DNA from: Promerops cafer
Lineage: Eukaryota > Chordata > Aves > Passeriformes > Nectariniidae
Reading direction: 5' to 3'
DNA: 64,000 bases
Assembly (NCBI GenBank): GCA_013398275.1
Contig: VZSE01014389.1
Span: forward strand, 3,268,636 to 3,332,635
The position numbers and the translations under genes are program-made. A model generated the notes under the pieces. The model had not been told where the DNA came from, ran no database searches, and saw only the letters and a list, made by a program, of their open reading frames with translations. Positions 1-15,000 of this stretch are shown piece after piece. How positions within the stretch are numbered: position 1 is the stretch's first letter; every line of letters begins with the position of its first letter.

Positions 1-1170
1 GACTGATTTTATTTATCCTCTGTTGAATCACAATTAGAAACAGTTGCTCTGAGCTTTGCTGCCATCTTGCTTCTTCATAAAACATGAGCTTCTGCTTTAA
101 ATGGGCTGCGGCAGGGTGAGAAGAGCCTGCCTCTGGCTGGGGCCAAGACCAATTTTGCATTATGCTGAGGCTGACTACAAATGCTCTGAGGAATCAGATT
201 TTTCTTATTCAGTGTAGATGTATCACTCATAATTTAGTGAACTTATATTTAAACTTATATTTAGAGAGCTCATTTTGTGTTGGTCGTTCAGGTAGGAGAG
301 TATATAATGTGGCTTTTAAGCACAGCAGGATTTGAACTAATTTCTTGTAAATGTGAAATGGAACTTTCCCACAGCTAAGAGTCATGACTGATGCCTCCAT
401 GGCATTAATATTCACTTGGTTTGGACATGTAAATGACACCTTTAACCAAAATCTGATTCAGGAGAAAAAAAAACCCAAAACAATCAGTTTCTCTTTTGTG
501 TTAGACATTACTGCAATAAGATGGCTTCAAATTACAGGAGAGTTCACTTAGGATGAAGTAATTTTCCAAAGTAAATTAGAGTTATTGTAATCTCTTCTGA
601 GAGAAGATGACTTGAGAAAAATTGTGAATCTGGGCCATATTATCTGTTTCAATTCCATCTGTGAAAGGTGGAAGTTCCTAATTTGTGGATGTAGTATACC
701 TTATTATTTATATTAAAACATCTGCATTTCTCAGAAGAAAGGCATTACATAAGAGCAAGAGAGGGAGTGACACCTGAAATTACAAAATCCTTAAATAGTA
801 CATTGAAGACAATGATGCTTGATGCCAGAATTAGGTGCTATGGAAATGAGTATCTCTGATAGGAAAAGCCATCTAGTTAGTTTCCTATTTTCAGACTAAT
901 TTTAGGTGTGTGTTTTTTGTGAGTCATATTTCTTAAATCTGACAAAGAAAAATAATTTTTACATGCTTTGAATGTAAAATGCAGATAAACTGGAATTCCT
1001 CAGACAACAATGATAGCTAATCTTTAACTGTGGTATTGTATGGCTGTTAAACATTTTGGAGAAAAATACACAATTAGCAATCCACAATCAGGGGAGTCCC
1101 TACATGAGAGTAGCAATGGGTCCTGACAACAATTTTTTGAGGTACAGATTTCTTTAGTACCTTTTTGGCA

Positions 1171-1200
1171 TTATATATATATCTATATATCTATATATAT
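1171..1200. repeat. TA-rich simple repeat
   Basis: Thirty bases made of TA dinucleotides interrupted twice by C. This is a short imperfect microsatellite inside the inferred EPM2A intron, with no other feature attached to it. Confidence 0.8.
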
Positions 1201-4200
1201 GCCATTAAATACTAATATTTCATGTTCATGTTTATGGAGTGATTGGGAAGTTGACAAATGTGTTGCTATCATCAGTGCTTTTTTCCATAAGACAAAATTA
1301 AGGCAATGATAAAAGAAAATTTACTCCCATGTTTGGAAATATTATTTTTGTTTCTCAGTAGTTGCAAATGAAACACATTTATGATGTAGCATTTACAAGT
1401 GCTTTGTGGCTTGTTGGTAAGACCGTTTCCCACAACACTGCCAGTAATATAGGTTATAACCTGAATTAGGTGTTGAGTGGGAATGATCAGGACAGTCACC
1501 TAAGACGTGTGTTCCTGCTTTGTAGTAAATGTTAATGTAGATAGGTAAATGAATGAAGAATTATCCAGGGCAAAATGGAGATGCTTCTCTTTTACCTTTT
1601 GGAGGCACTAGAGCAGTGTTTTGCTGATGGAGCACAGAATTTCTTTCTATGGGAAAAATGAGCATGTACTTGATTGATATGCATCTTTAATTAGGTGGAA
1701 AACAACCTGGTTGAGTATATTTGGTTCAGTATGAAATTAGAATTACCTTTGAAAAAGATATGAGAGCACTTTTTTTTTCAGTCTTTAATTTCTCTTTTTA
1801 CTGGTTGCAATTCATTCACAAAATAAAATACGTTTCTGTTTTAAATATAATTCTTAGCTATTTTTTTATTACTGAATTGTGAAAAAGGCTTTAAAGAGTA
1901 AGCTGTCACAAAAACCCCCTAGAGTGCAGTGACCTGTGCTACCATAACAGAAAGCTGCACTGATATTTTATGCCTACATTATGAATTAAGAGAAGAGGTG
2001 ATGATGTCTACAGAGATTACCATAATTAACATTAAAAGCTGAGAGCTAACTGTCCCCTGTGCCTAAAGAATGCTTGTGATATTAGAGAAAAGAATAAGAA
2101 ATAATGAGCTCTGGAACAAAATTCATTGATTATGTTCTAGTAAAATAGTCCTGATTAAAAGGACTTAACATCAATATGAGTTCATCCTTTGACTCCAGTA
2201 CTTGGGGCTCTAACTGTAATGTTATCTGGTCATTTTATACAGTAAGTAATGAAAATATTCTAAGGCACATTTTCTGATATGTTTATCCCATAAACTAGGA
2301 TATCTGATTACTCCTTTGAATATTGTTTTATTGTACTGAGCTATAGTCTGAAACTAATATAAATTGGAACCATTGTTTACTTACCAATGGGAATCACCTT
2401 TTATAGAATGGTTTAAATGTTAATTCTATTTTTTGTCCTTCATGTGCCTTTTTTTTTTTTCTACTACACCCCCAACTGGAGCTGGGAAATGTTTTTACTA
2501 GCCTCTGTTGTGAAGAAAATGGGTTTCAAATCAGTGTAAGAAGTGACATTAAAGCAATTTTTTGCTTAAGTTCTTGGAAGTGAAGAGGGAGTGTGAGGCA
2601 ACAGAAGCAAGAGTGAGAAGACAAATTATGAGGCTAGAATTCAATCTGTTTTTAGTCCTTATTTGTTTTCATGTATTTAATTTGGGTGATCTCTGTACTG
2701 GGTAACAAATGCATTTTTCTTCCACATTTGTTGTCCATCCAAACAAAAAGCTTTTCCTTTTCTGAACTCCCTACACTGTGCCCTACATAATAATGGCTAA
2801 AAACAGGAAAAATGATTCTATTTTTCCAAGTTTTGTGATCTTGCTTGGGCAGGATGGCAGTCAGCTGGGATAGCCAGGCTATTGTTGAGTTAGCTACAGA
2901 TCTCAGTCTTGTGAACTGTGAACAGAAGTAGAGTTAGGATATGCCAGCAGTGCAGTCACACGCCATGAAGTTGAATGCTGTGGATGAACTAAATGGCAGG
3001 TACACTCTTTTCAGTTATTTTGATTTTTTGAGCATTAGTGAATGGCTGTTGCCAGCACAGCTTTGGTTCTCTTGCTGAGACCTACTGCCTAAGCACACAA
3101 AAGGAACTTGACATGGCAACTCCTGGATGTCACTCATTTCTAATTGCATTTCTTGTGAGTGCCATAGGTGCAAGAGATATCTACCATTAGAAAAGGTGAT
3201 TTTGTCAGAAGAAAAAAAGTCAGAGTGCTTCTAGATTAAATATTTTTACATGACTGTCATTGGCGTTTGAATTCCCAGTATTACTTCCACCTGCAGTGAC
3301 TGGTCTGTTAAACCTGGTGAATGGCTATTAGCCAGCAGGCTGCCAGTTTGTTGCCTCCTTCAGTGGCTGAGGGACACAAATTTTTGGCTAGACTTTGGAA
3401 TGAAGTTGAAGTAATGTCTGATGAACGGTACATTACCTATGTGAATAAGCTAAAGGAGATCTTAGCATGGTGTCTGGTTAGTCTTTTGAGTTTTCTCTGG
3501 AGGTTTTTTACTGTAGTTTTCTTTACCATTCCTCCATTCATATGTGGTTTTGGCAATGGGTGTTTAGGAATTTTTTGTTTTAGAGGGATGATTGTTCTGG
3601 AATGAGTATTTCATTAATAAAATGTCAGCAAGCAGACTGGCTGTTGATGAGAAGATGAGGCCTTTAATCAATTGGCTGGCAATGGCTAATATTTACTTAA
3701 AACCACTGTTGCTCTTTAAAATGGATCTTTTTGTAGGTGTGCCTCTGCACAAAATGATTTCCTTACTTCTTAAGAAAAACTTAGAGTTCTGTGTCATTCT
3801 GGGAGAAAAAAGCAGAAGGAAGATTGGGAACCCTATGGAAAAAGCTGGAGGAGTAAACATAGTTCTGTTTTTCTCTGTGGGATATAACAGAAAAATGTTG
3901 GTAGTCCAGTAAGTATGAATTTTATGTGGGGTATCACTGTTAGGGAGCAAAAACTATTGTTGCTTCTAATTTCTCTGTGTGCTTTACTGTGTCTCCCTGC
4001 CGCTTGTCCATATTTCTTCTGGAGGTTTGCAACCCTTTTTCCTGCCTCTTTACTCTTTAACATTCAGGCTCAGCGAGGGAGTAAAGTTCTGTCTCCATTG
4101 GAAAGCAATTTGCTCGTGTTGCCGGCTGTGAATGAAATTGACTGAGATTGTGAAATCCTGGGCAATTTAGCTCACAGCTGGGATGACAAGGAAGGGGCAG

Positions 4201-7200
4201 CATCACTCTCTCACTGAAGATGATGTTCCAGTTGTCTTGCAGATATTTATTTCCTTCTAGCTTTTACATGCATTTATTAGGTGCCGGGTAATTGCTGTCA
4301 TTTCTTAATAGAGTTTATCTAGAGATTGCAGAACTCCTTCTGGAAAGCAGAGATTGTGTACACATTCCTATTTCTATTTAGCTTACCAGGAGGGAGTGAA
4401 TTCAGATTTCTGGTTGTTGTTGGAAAAACTTCACTAACACAACTCCATAAGTTACACCTGGTGAACCTGTTCAACCAGGGATGTGTGTTTGTGGAGGAAA
4501 CCCACTCTGCATCTCCTTCCTGTGACTTTATTGCAGGCACAGCTCCTAGGGCAGATTGCCCCAGCCAGCCTGAGACTGACTCTTACAGAAAATAATCTCA
4601 GAGCAAGAAAGTTTTTAGTCCCCAAATGTGAAAAGTGATGCTATCAGATGTTTTATTACCACCAGCTGGTTTGGGGTTTACTCACTTGCTCAGTGTATAC
4701 TATATTTCTGAAAGAGGTGATCTGAAAGTCAAAAAAATCTGAAATAAACAACTGCATAGTTATTTTAAATGAAATGGGAAAAGCATTAAAGATACTTCAT
4801 TTGAAACAGTAGCAAGCTGTAGCTATTAAGTTATGAATTCTACCTCCATCGTCAATAATTTTTGTAAATGCTGAGAGTTATGAATGCAAGTTTTCATGCT
4901 TAAATGCTCTAGATATTTACAAGATAATTTAAAAAATGCACCTCCATATGAATATATGGAGAGTCCTACTTAAAGGATAAACTTTTTTTTATTAGAAAGG
5001 AAACCGGAATATAGCTCTCATTCCTTTGAAGTGTGTCTCAGAAACATATGTATTTTATTTCCCAAGAGTAAATAGAGATTATCAAATTGTTGGTGTATTT
5101 TCCCATATATAATTTTCTCTCTGTAAGAAAAAAAAACCAACAAAGAAATGAACTGCATTTGTCTTCCCAGGGAACATATTAAGAGGCTGAACTGAAAATC
5201 TCTTGTTCCTTCCTTTAATGCTTGTACTTTGGGAAATTTAATTTCAGGGAGTCAGGTACATAATCCCTGCTGTTGTTCAGAATTTAATGTGTGTCCTCCC
5301 ATGAACTGTGATAAAAATTGAGTCAAATGTCATAGACATTGCCAAGCTTTAAGAAATGTGGATTTCTTCTTTATTGGTTCAGTAGACAGCATGGTTTATA
5401 AGTTTAAATGAAATGTCTTTTTTCTTTGATGTGAAAAACCTAGTAATAGAATATATGATTTTAAGCATCAAGAAGAGGATAAAAGCAAAATATGCATTTC
5501 AGTTCTAATACAGACACAAGAAAATGTGGAATATATATAAAATTAAATAGGTGCTTGCTTACTTTCTCCCTTTCTCCCCTTTCCTTCCCTCCTCTTCCCT
5601 CCCATCCATCAGCTGTGGGTCAGAAACAAGACTCTCTATGACTGTCATTCAGTTCAGGGGCTGGATACTGGGCACTAGCACATGGGGGTGGATGTTGGTG
5701 GGCTTCTAGAGCCTTTTCTTTTTTAATTACTATTTTTTAGTTTAACTTCTCCAGGATTGCCTTTTAAAAGCTCTTCAGAACAGTTCTGTTCAGTGCCTTC
5801 ATTTTCCCAAGGTGATGATCTGATAAGGAGGATATGCAGCTTCCCTAACAAAATAATTTCTCTAATGTTCCTTCTTTCTGTGGTCTGGCTGCCAGCTTGA
5901 AGGGTTGGCCATGTGCAGACCAGCCCTAAAGAATGTTAAATACTGCTTTCACTGCAGAAGACTGAATTTATCAGCTTCCTTGTAATAGTGAGCTGCTTCA
6001 ATCTGGTAAGATAAAAGGAGGAAAAAGCTTCTCAAATATATCTATAGTCTTGGTAATAAGGCTATCCAGCATGTTTAACAAATGTGCAAAGTCAAGCTTC
6101 AGCTGATAATGTAAACACATTAAAACGAACTTTAGTAACAGTAGATCACTCTAATATATTTGTTCAAATGCTTGAAATTTCAATTTGCAAGCAGGTTCAA
6201 TTATACTGCTAGGAAAAGAAAGAAATCTGAAAGAAAAAAAAAGACATTTTTAAAAAATAGAGAACGCCTGGTAACTCAGGGCAGTCTTCGCACTCCAATA
6301 AAAACTGCAGCACTGATTGTTCATAAATTTAACTCTCACGATTTTTTCCCATTTTGTCATCCAAGACTTCTTCAAGACATTCCACTATACTTTGTAGTTT
6401 TGTGTTCAAAAGATACACATAGGTTCTTCTGGGGCCTCTCAATAGCTCCATTACCATCCCAGCCTCAACCTTTGATGTTGGCTACTCATCCACCAGGGTT
6501 ATTAATCTTATGTTTAGAATCTAGTAACCAGGTACTTTAGCTAAAATGAAGTTTTCTTACAATTTTGTTATGGTAGCACTATACACATGTTGTTCCTTTG
6601 ATTTGACTTTGCTGTGAGAATACCTTATTTTAGACTTTTATGTAGCTGACTGTGGTGAGGTTAATCCCATTTTCCTCCATATTTCTAAGTTGTTGTCTCC
6701 CAGCCTGTGCTGTTCTAGTATATATCTGTCCCTCTTTAAAATTCAAATAAATGATGTGGGTTTAGAAAATCTGGATAAATTGGAATGAACACAGATACAG
6801 AGCTCCTCAAGGCTGTTTTCAGATGGTACCACAAGGGATGAATGTGCATCTTTCTCTGACCGTTGGAGTTCTGAGAGATTCCATTATTTTGTACATGTAC
6901 ATATGGTGCCATGTGGATCACAAGGCCACCTAGCAATAATCTGTGCTTTGCAACTATGCAATTTTCATCAGTATGTACTTGTTTCTGAAGCATTGGAATG
7001 CATTTCCATTGGATCTGAAATGCTACATTTTGAAAAGTGGGTTTGTCTTTTATTGTTTTTCCAGCCTAGATTCCTAAGCAGCTGCTAATAGGTGAACCCT
7101 GAAAGAAGACAAAATATATTTTTACCAATGATTCCCGAATCTTCTCAGGCACTAACTTAAAGTTCATTTGTAGCAGTTTAAGTCAATTTTGTTGAGATGA

Positions 7201-8598
7201 TTTAACTTACAGGTGCCAGCAGTGGCATCATTCCAATTGCTAAGCATTAGTGTTAGAAATTCTCATTCCTAATGCCAAGAGATTCATGGCTTATTGCATT
7301 CTGGCTGAGTTTAGCAGCCTGTTGTTCTTGTGTTTCCGGGTATTTGTTCTAATTCAAAACAAATGGGAATGTTGGCAATATAATGGATACATATGTAGGA
7401 AGTAACCATTGGCAGCCATGGCTGCATGAGACAAGATTCTGTAATTGGAACATTTAAGCATTAATGCTCACAAGCCAATGGAGGAGTCCTTTCCAGGTTG
7501 TTCAGTACAAGCCTTGGAACCTGATTCTCTTCTCAAGCTGTGTTTCTGTAATTGGCACACAGTCTGCTTTCAGAGAATGTTTATAAAATGAAAGTACAAG
7601 AACAGTCATTCCTTACAAAGGCAAATCTCACTTTCTGCTGCATACAGTGTACTCCTTAGGCATCAGCTGAAACCTTGTGTGCATGTTTGAAAATTAATTC
7701 TGGCAAAGTCCTGTAAGGCTAGATCTGTCCTACAAGGCTTGTGCTTGTGAATCATTACTTTCTTATCTTCACAGTAGAAAGACATAGAAAAATGTGACAT
7801 GAAATATTTCACTTTGAACACAGGGAGAATAACATCTAATCTTCCCACATTTAAGTTCTGGCTATGTACATCAAGTCTTGTGTGACCACATTACTTTAGA
7901 TCGTATCTAGACTAGAGACAAAATAGATTATAAAAAATGTATAAGAGATGAATTAATTTGCTTTAAGCTTTTTAATGGAATGAAGTGAAGAAGATGGGAG
8001 AAGAGTTTATGTTGTGGGTCTTTTCACTGTATAGATTTGAATGTACTGCAAGGTTGATAACAGCTATTCCACTGAACCTACTGGAGTATGTGAGCTTAGT
8101 TTAGAGACAAAATTAGATAAATTTGATCCATTATTGTGCCTGGAGAAAAAATATGCAATGAATGAGAGTATTTTCCACAGGATGTGTAGCTTTTATGCTA
8201 CTGGAGTTGAAGCAAAATAAATCGGCTTGAAAGGAACCCTGAGCTACCATAGTTTGACTACTTCTGGTGCCTGGGATAGACAGCATAGTTTAATGAAGAC
8301 TAAGAAAGAGGATCTATTACTATTTGTAAAAGACATTCAGGAATTACTACAAAGGGGGAAGAAGAATTATTGAAATTGAACCTTCTTTAAGATCAAATGG
8401 ATATTAATTGCTTCTGAATGAATTGAGAGTGTAAATTAGAACAAGGTTTCTGTCATCAAAGGAATGATGTCTGAATTCTGGCATGACCTTTCAAGTAGGA
8501 CAGGAAGGACAAGGAACCTAAATTATTTCAAGATGGAGCTTGATAAATTAATATAAGTAGTGATTCCAGAAATGGAAATTAAAGTTTATGATTATAGT

Positions 8599-9060
8599 AT
8601 CATAGATCATAGGCTCAAAGAGACCTCAGAAAGTATCCAGTCCATTTCTTTGCCCCAGCTTAATCTCAATTACATTTAAATCATTTCAGGTTTATCCAGC
8701 CTGATCTAAAATATGATCTCATCTTAGTGATGAGACTCTATAGGCCTGTTACTCTCCCATTCAATTACCTCACTATTCCAACCATTAAAAAGCTTTACTA
8801 ATCTCAATTTAGGTCTTCCTAGTGCAATTTAAGTTAATTTCTTCTTGTTCTCTCAACAGAAGACTTGGAGAACAAATTAGTATCCTGCCCCTCTATAGCC
8901 CTTTGATATATGCTTGGAAACTCCTTTTTTCCCAGAATCAGAGTGGTTGACTTTGGAATATCTCACTATGTTCATTCTGATATTAGTCCTTGGGTCTTTG
9001 TCTTTTCTCTGAAAACTTGTCTTGTAGAACTCTGATTGTTCTGGCAGTCTCTGCTGGGCT
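8599..9060 (-). repeat. Old CR1-type LINE 3' fragment
   Basis: The left edge carries the reverse complement of the CR1 3' tail (an ATCATAGATCATAGG motif), followed by a degenerate AAAGAGACCTCAGAAAG...CCAGTCC block. This is the antisense form of the stretch that ends CR1 elements in birds. Further right, the order of degenerate blocks (TTTAGGTCTTCCT, TTCTTGTTCTCTC, the TAGCCCTTTGATAT region, CTGGGCTCTCCAGGTG) parallels the antisense CR1 3' end. It is heavily diverged and has no coding potential left, as expected for an old, 5'-truncated copy. The right boundary is approximate. Assignment rests on recalled CR1 consensus features, not a database search. Confidence 0.7.
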
Positions 9061-12000
9061 CTCCAGGTGTTTCTCCTCCTTCATTCCACTTTTCCTGATG
9101 ATAGTCTACCAGCATGGTCTACGTGTTTTCATCAAATAAGTTCCCTGCTGTGGCAGGGTATAGGATGTTAGGAATGTCCTCAATCTCTGCATCTGTCCTT
9201 ATGGGATGTTTTTTGTGAGTTTCTTTTAATAAAGCTCTTATGCTCCTTGTAAGGGAATGTTTGGGATTCCCGTGGAAGGGGCAAATGGGCCATAAAGAGA
9301 AAAGAGGATCTGTCTAGACTAAAGTCTTTTGTGACTTTAATTCTCACGTGGATCTTTTTATCCTGTATCCCTGGTGAATTCAAGCTGGGACAATCCTGAA
9401 GCACACACAGCCTACAGAGTGCACCAGAAGGTTGTGAATAAGAGCTGTGCTGTGCTTAGGCATGGGCATGGTTGCTCAGTGTCTTATAACCAGAACAGTG
9501 CACCGTGGTGCCTGCTGTAAGAGCAGTTTGGTGAGGATAATCAAACCCTTTTGTACCATCAAGCTGATGCTCTGGAAATGTTTTCCTGAGGCAGCAGAAC
9601 CTGAGGGCTGTGCAACACTGGAACCACTTTGCAGCTGAATGTCTGGGTAATACTGTATTTCAGTTACAGGTTTGATGCTATTCTTACCTGCTTTACTTTT
9701 AGCACATTGTCAGCTTGAGGTCAAACCTTAATGGCTTATTTGCTTGGCATATCAGTAAATGAGGTAGTTTTATGCCACAGACTTGTGAACATGGAATAAA
9801 TAAGATACTATTAAGCATAAGACTCAGAATTCAAGGGCTTGAGAAACTTTGCATATTGCTAAGCTGACAAAGTGTTGTTCTGAAGTGATAAAAGCAGGTG
9901 TTTCTTTCTACATTCCAAGTCTGCTCCCATGTGAGAGGCTAGATAAGTAGTTCAAATTACATCTAAGAAGAAAATTTGCCAGACCTTAATTGCTTTTCAT
10001 CAGAGTTCCAAATAAGAAGTAAAAAAAACCCTTGGAACTACTTTGTAGCCTGTTTAATTCTCCTCATTTAAAGCCCTGAGGTAGAAATCTTAACTTCACA
10101 ATGAGCTACACTCTTTCAGTGGTAAAGCAGAACAAATTTATAAGCAATGACTTGTGCTCCTTCTGCATTTGACATTTAGGTAAGAGCAATTCTTTGTTCA
10201 AGAATATAAGTAGTTTCTACAAGGTCTGCAGCTGTGTCGTTCCAGTAGGATATAGTTTTATCATTAATCAGTGCTTTTCTCTGGTGGCTTCTGCTAAGGT
10301 TATGGCCATTTATTCCATCTTTCTTGATAAGAGTGATCTTATTAAGCCTATTCTGTCTTGGACTTAGACCACAGCATCATCAAACCTTGCTCTCCTGCTC
10401 TGGCCACTACTGTTTGACTCTGTGCTGGGAAATCAAGTGTATCTGACTGTTCCCAGTCAATCCTGCTTAAGTCAGGCCTTTCACCATGAAGGGTCCATCA
10501 GTTTGTCTTCTGCAAGGAGACTTTACCAGTAAATCAACAGGGGAAGGGATTAAGACCACAGCCATTTACCCTTGTGCCCTATGCAATATGCAATGAAATG
10601 TCAGTGTTGTAACCCCTCAGTTCTACATTATTATTTCATTGGTAAGGAGGCATTTTGCTGAGTGATCTTTCTGTCCTTTGTTGTAACAAACTATAGTGAA
10701 ACCCGAATTCCTGTACAAGACCAAACAAAGGACTCCTCTGTTTTGATATCTGCCCATGCTGTCTACATTTTGGAGGAAGACACAAGACTAAAAATATTAT
10801 TTAAAAAATGTTGCCATTTTTCTCATCTCTTGGTAGTTACTTTATAAGTGAAGCTATATGGAACTTGATATTCTTTATGTCTTTTATTTAGATAAAGCCA
10901 TTTGGTTTGCCCTTCTCATATATATTGTCTTTAAACAGTTGTTAAATTCCCTCTTAAGAATGTTAAATCCTTAGTCTGCCCTCATTTGAAAGAATTTTCA
11001 CAAGAAATAGCTGGAATCTACCGTATTTTGAATATTTTCATTTTTCAGTATCTTTCTTGATACAATAAAATATTAGTAAAAAGTTTGAAATTTGAGTGCA
11101 TAGAATAGGATCAGTGATTTTTAGACTATTACTAGAAATTTTCTGTTACTTTCAGTTCATTTCTTGGTACAGGCTCCTATTTCCACTTTGACTTCTTTAT
11201 AAAGCAATGCTTTCACCAAGTGCCACTACAAGCAGGTACTGTTTCCCTTTCTATTTGATTATACTTAGCTTTAAACACAGTGATATGCATGTGAGATTAT
11301 TTATTCCAAGACATATTGCTGAGATGCATTCATCAGCTGTGAATCTCATCTGCTCCTTTGTTGCATAGTCATTTAGCTTAATTTGACACCACTGGCAATT
11401 GAAACTAATAATGGTTTGGGCAAACTTTGGTCTCTCGTTGAGTAGGTTCATCTGTTTGGAAAGATCTTAACTTGAAAAAGGAATCCCATGTTGAATATAG
11501 GTCAGCAATGACATGCTGTAGAAGGACTGCCAGGGAACTATAAAGAGGGATAAAGCCTTTGAAGCACAAGAAGTAAGTAATCTTTGGTTCTTCTCAGAAA
11601 TGAACTCTTTTTAGTACAGGGCATAACATATTCAAAAAGAGAGAGAGTCCAAAGGCAAACAAGAGTGATCAGGTGCTTTGAATATATGACAAGCGTGTGT
11701 GTGTATGTGTGAAGAATGCAAAGCTGTATTGGAGTGTGTTAGTAACTTAGAGATAAGTGAAAGGGTTTTACAGAATGGAAGGAAATAATCTGTTCTTTGA
11801 GTCCATTGTGGAGACAAGAAGGTGTCTCTATGACCTGTGACTGCACTATTCATATTGGACAAAAGAAATTTTTTTCTGAGGTTAGGATAGTAATCAGTGT
11901 GTTTTCTACATATCAAAGAATATTTGAGCATGCTCAGATCTTCCACTGGAGAACAGAATTTGGTCATTTGAAAATCCTTCTTTGTGAATGCATTTCAGGG

Positions 12001-15000
12001 CATTAGAGAGCAATCTAAGTAATGTTTCTAGATTGCTCTGCCAAAAGTGCAGGAACCTCATCTGATTTCTAGAAAGTGCTCACTGTCACAGGTTCAGAGA
12101 AAAGATCAAGGAAGGCGTGGAAGAGAGATGTCTAATTTGGTACTTCAGGGAAGGCACACACAGACCTATGAATAAGCTGCTCTATGTTGTTAGAAGGATG
12201 CCACAGGCAAAAGAAGGAGCACATGCAGGATAGTTCTGGGTCATCATAATCCAGTGGTATTGCCATTTAAAGCGATGTGGCTTGTCACCATACAGAAAAG
12301 ATGAAAGAGCATCCCAGCTATAGCTGAGGATTTCCTATATCCTCATTTTGAATATGCTCAAAGCAATACTTCTAGAAATCTCTTTGTGTCATACGAGACA
12401 GGGAACAGACATCTGGTCTCTGAACTAGTTTAAATTTGGCTGAAAGTTGAAAATTTCTATGAAGATTTTGGTTCAGACAGATCATAATTTTCCATTAAAA
12501 ATCTACCTTATAAAAAAAATTCTGAATGAGTTCCTACTCCAGTGCCATCAGGAGAGGAAATAGGAATGCAGGGTAATTGGAAACAGTCTCTAGTAGTTCA
12601 AGTGCTGCAAAAATCATCTGTAACTGAGTTGTACTTCAGGCCTATATTCCCTTTGAGCTGCTTGCTTGTAGTGGTACCAGGTAATAGCACTACACTGGTG
12701 CAAAAAACCACTCCATAAGCCTAGAAGGAACACAAAATGCTGGGGGTAAATTGACTGAATTATGTATATTGCTCTTTTGGGAATGCAGAGTAAGTTTTAC
12801 TGCAAGTTCCATGTAGCTGTGGTTGCATGCCATACAACATGAAATGAGAGTCTTGAGGGAGGACAGAGTCAATTTAATAATTATTTTGTTTATTGTTTCA
12901 GCTAAATGGCTCTGGTTTTTATATGTATCTATTAGTACTTATCTCACTGTCATCAGATGCTTAACAGGATCTAAGGAAGTCTGGTGCAGAAAAGAGAAGT
13001 GGAATGCAAGCTTTAACACAGGATACACCTTGACCTGGCGCTGAGTGATGACTCAATCCATCACTTTTCATTTAAAATAATAGACTGGACCTTGGTCAAA
13101 AATATCACTGGTATAAACAAATGCCATCATTGATGGATCATTGTTGCCAATAACCAATGACAAATACCCTGCTATTTTTCCTTAGTTTGGCAAAGTCCTC
13201 TCTTTTGATTAATGCTGGCAACTATCAGGATAAGAGGACATCTGTCAGTACCTGATAGATACTCTTATGAAATGTGTTCCTAAAGGGCCAAATCCTATCC
13301 TTTTCTATAAGAACTGTAACTCTTAGAGGGTTGATTAATTTTAGGGTAGATTCTAAGATGCCCCTCCTAGCACACTGATGATTGCTCAGATCTGGAAGCA
13401 GTAGCTGAGTCAACCCAGCTTGCAACTCAGCATTTTAAGGAAATTTCAATTTAGGATCTGTTTGTCTCAAAGCATTATTAGCCAAAGTAAAACAGGAGCT
13501 GCTGAAGAAGCAGAGTAGACATTGGTGTCATGGAGGAAGAGCTGACTGCCTGATGCAGTAACCTGGTGTCTTCCCCTAGGTCAGGTCACCTTCCCTGGAA
13601 ATCAAATCCCTACAACTACAGTTGCTGGGATGGTTTTGTACTGTACTAAGGTCACATGCTTTGTGAACCAGCTGAAAATCAGTCTGCACCATTTAAAAAA
13701 AAAAGTTTCACAACGCTAAATTTCATTGCCTCAGACTCATTTTCTCCTTAGGGATGAGTAGACCATTTGCATACGCATTGATTAAATGGAATGCATTTGC
13801 TATTTTAGATGTATTCACTCTAAATTGTTATATTTTCATCTAGACTATGCAGGGTCCTGGGGGGAAGCCAACAAACACAATATCTGTCTAGATCATTAAA
13901 AATAAGTTAGGTGTGCTGGAAAAGAAGTGTACAAGTGTTTTCAAGGTGTTCCATATTTACTCTGTGGTAATGATAAATAATCCTTGGTTTTCTCAGTTTA
14001 TAAATCAAAAAGCAGGTTTTAAATACATCAGCCTTCAGTCTGGGCTCTGTAAAAATAAACTGAATAACATTTGCCTAACATTTAGTCCTTGTTACCACAA
14101 CCTCAAGCTTCTCACATTGATTCATCCATTGGACCCCTAAAAGTCCCCTTAAGATAAGTAAATATTGTATCCATACTACTGGTGGAGAACTGAAGTGTAG
14201 GGCAGGCTGAAAGTAGCTGACAGAAAGTACCTATAAAGAAAGGGTTTACAGACAATCTGCAAGTCTTAATCTCAGAAGATTGCTAAATATGGTTGATGTT
14301 TAAATCACTCTAGGTGATTTCTTCATTGATAAACTGTCTCCAACTGAATTGACCATGTCTTCTGGAGCCAAACATGGTTCATTATCCTTGATGCAGAGAG
14401 TAATAATGTACAATGACAAAGTGCCATTTTTGTATTAAAGCAAAATTTCAAGTAGAATTTTGCCAAAACACCATCCTGTTTTGATATTTTTGGAACATCA
14501 AAGGGGTTAGGCTGAAAAGATTAACAGTCTAATCACTAATCACAGATCATCATCTGATCACTAATAATTTCTTAATGTTTTTTGATGTACTTAGGGATCA
14601 CATAATGTGCTGCTGGAATACACCCACATGTGAGCTGGAAAGCAGTGGCTGTCAGAGAGCTCAGAGCACTGTAACTTGACAGTTTAGAGGGGAACGTAAA
14701 AGAGCTCTCTTTGCCAAATAGTCTTGTGGCTAAGATCTAGCTACCTACTGAAGTTCAGTGGCAACTTAAAGAAGGGCCACATTGAAAAGAAAAACTAAAA
14801 GTTATATCATTAAGGAAAGAGATGTAAAAATGAAATTAACACATTCTTGCTTCGTTCAATATGTAAGTTTTCCTGACCCTAAGCATAATGAAGCCCTCAG
14901 TAGGGCTAACAAAAAATCAATATATAAAATATAGTCGCTAAACTCTCCATTAGTCACTGTACTCACATGTGCACTAACCCCTTTTATTCCTTCCTTCTGA

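Noticed and set aside
305..340. tRNA-like B-box (GGATTTGAAC on the plus strand, suggesting a minus-strand tRNA)
   Set aside because: No matching A-box, acceptor stem or cloverleaf could be found around it.
3321..3912. Two overlapping open frames (94 and 106 codons) on the plus strand in the intron, the first starting MAISQQAASLLPPSVAEG
   Set aside because: The first part looks protein-like, but I recognise no family, a stop lies directly upstream of the ATG, and the second half becomes low-complexity hydrophobic. There is no splice or promoter support, so it is most likely chance, or a relic I cannot identify.
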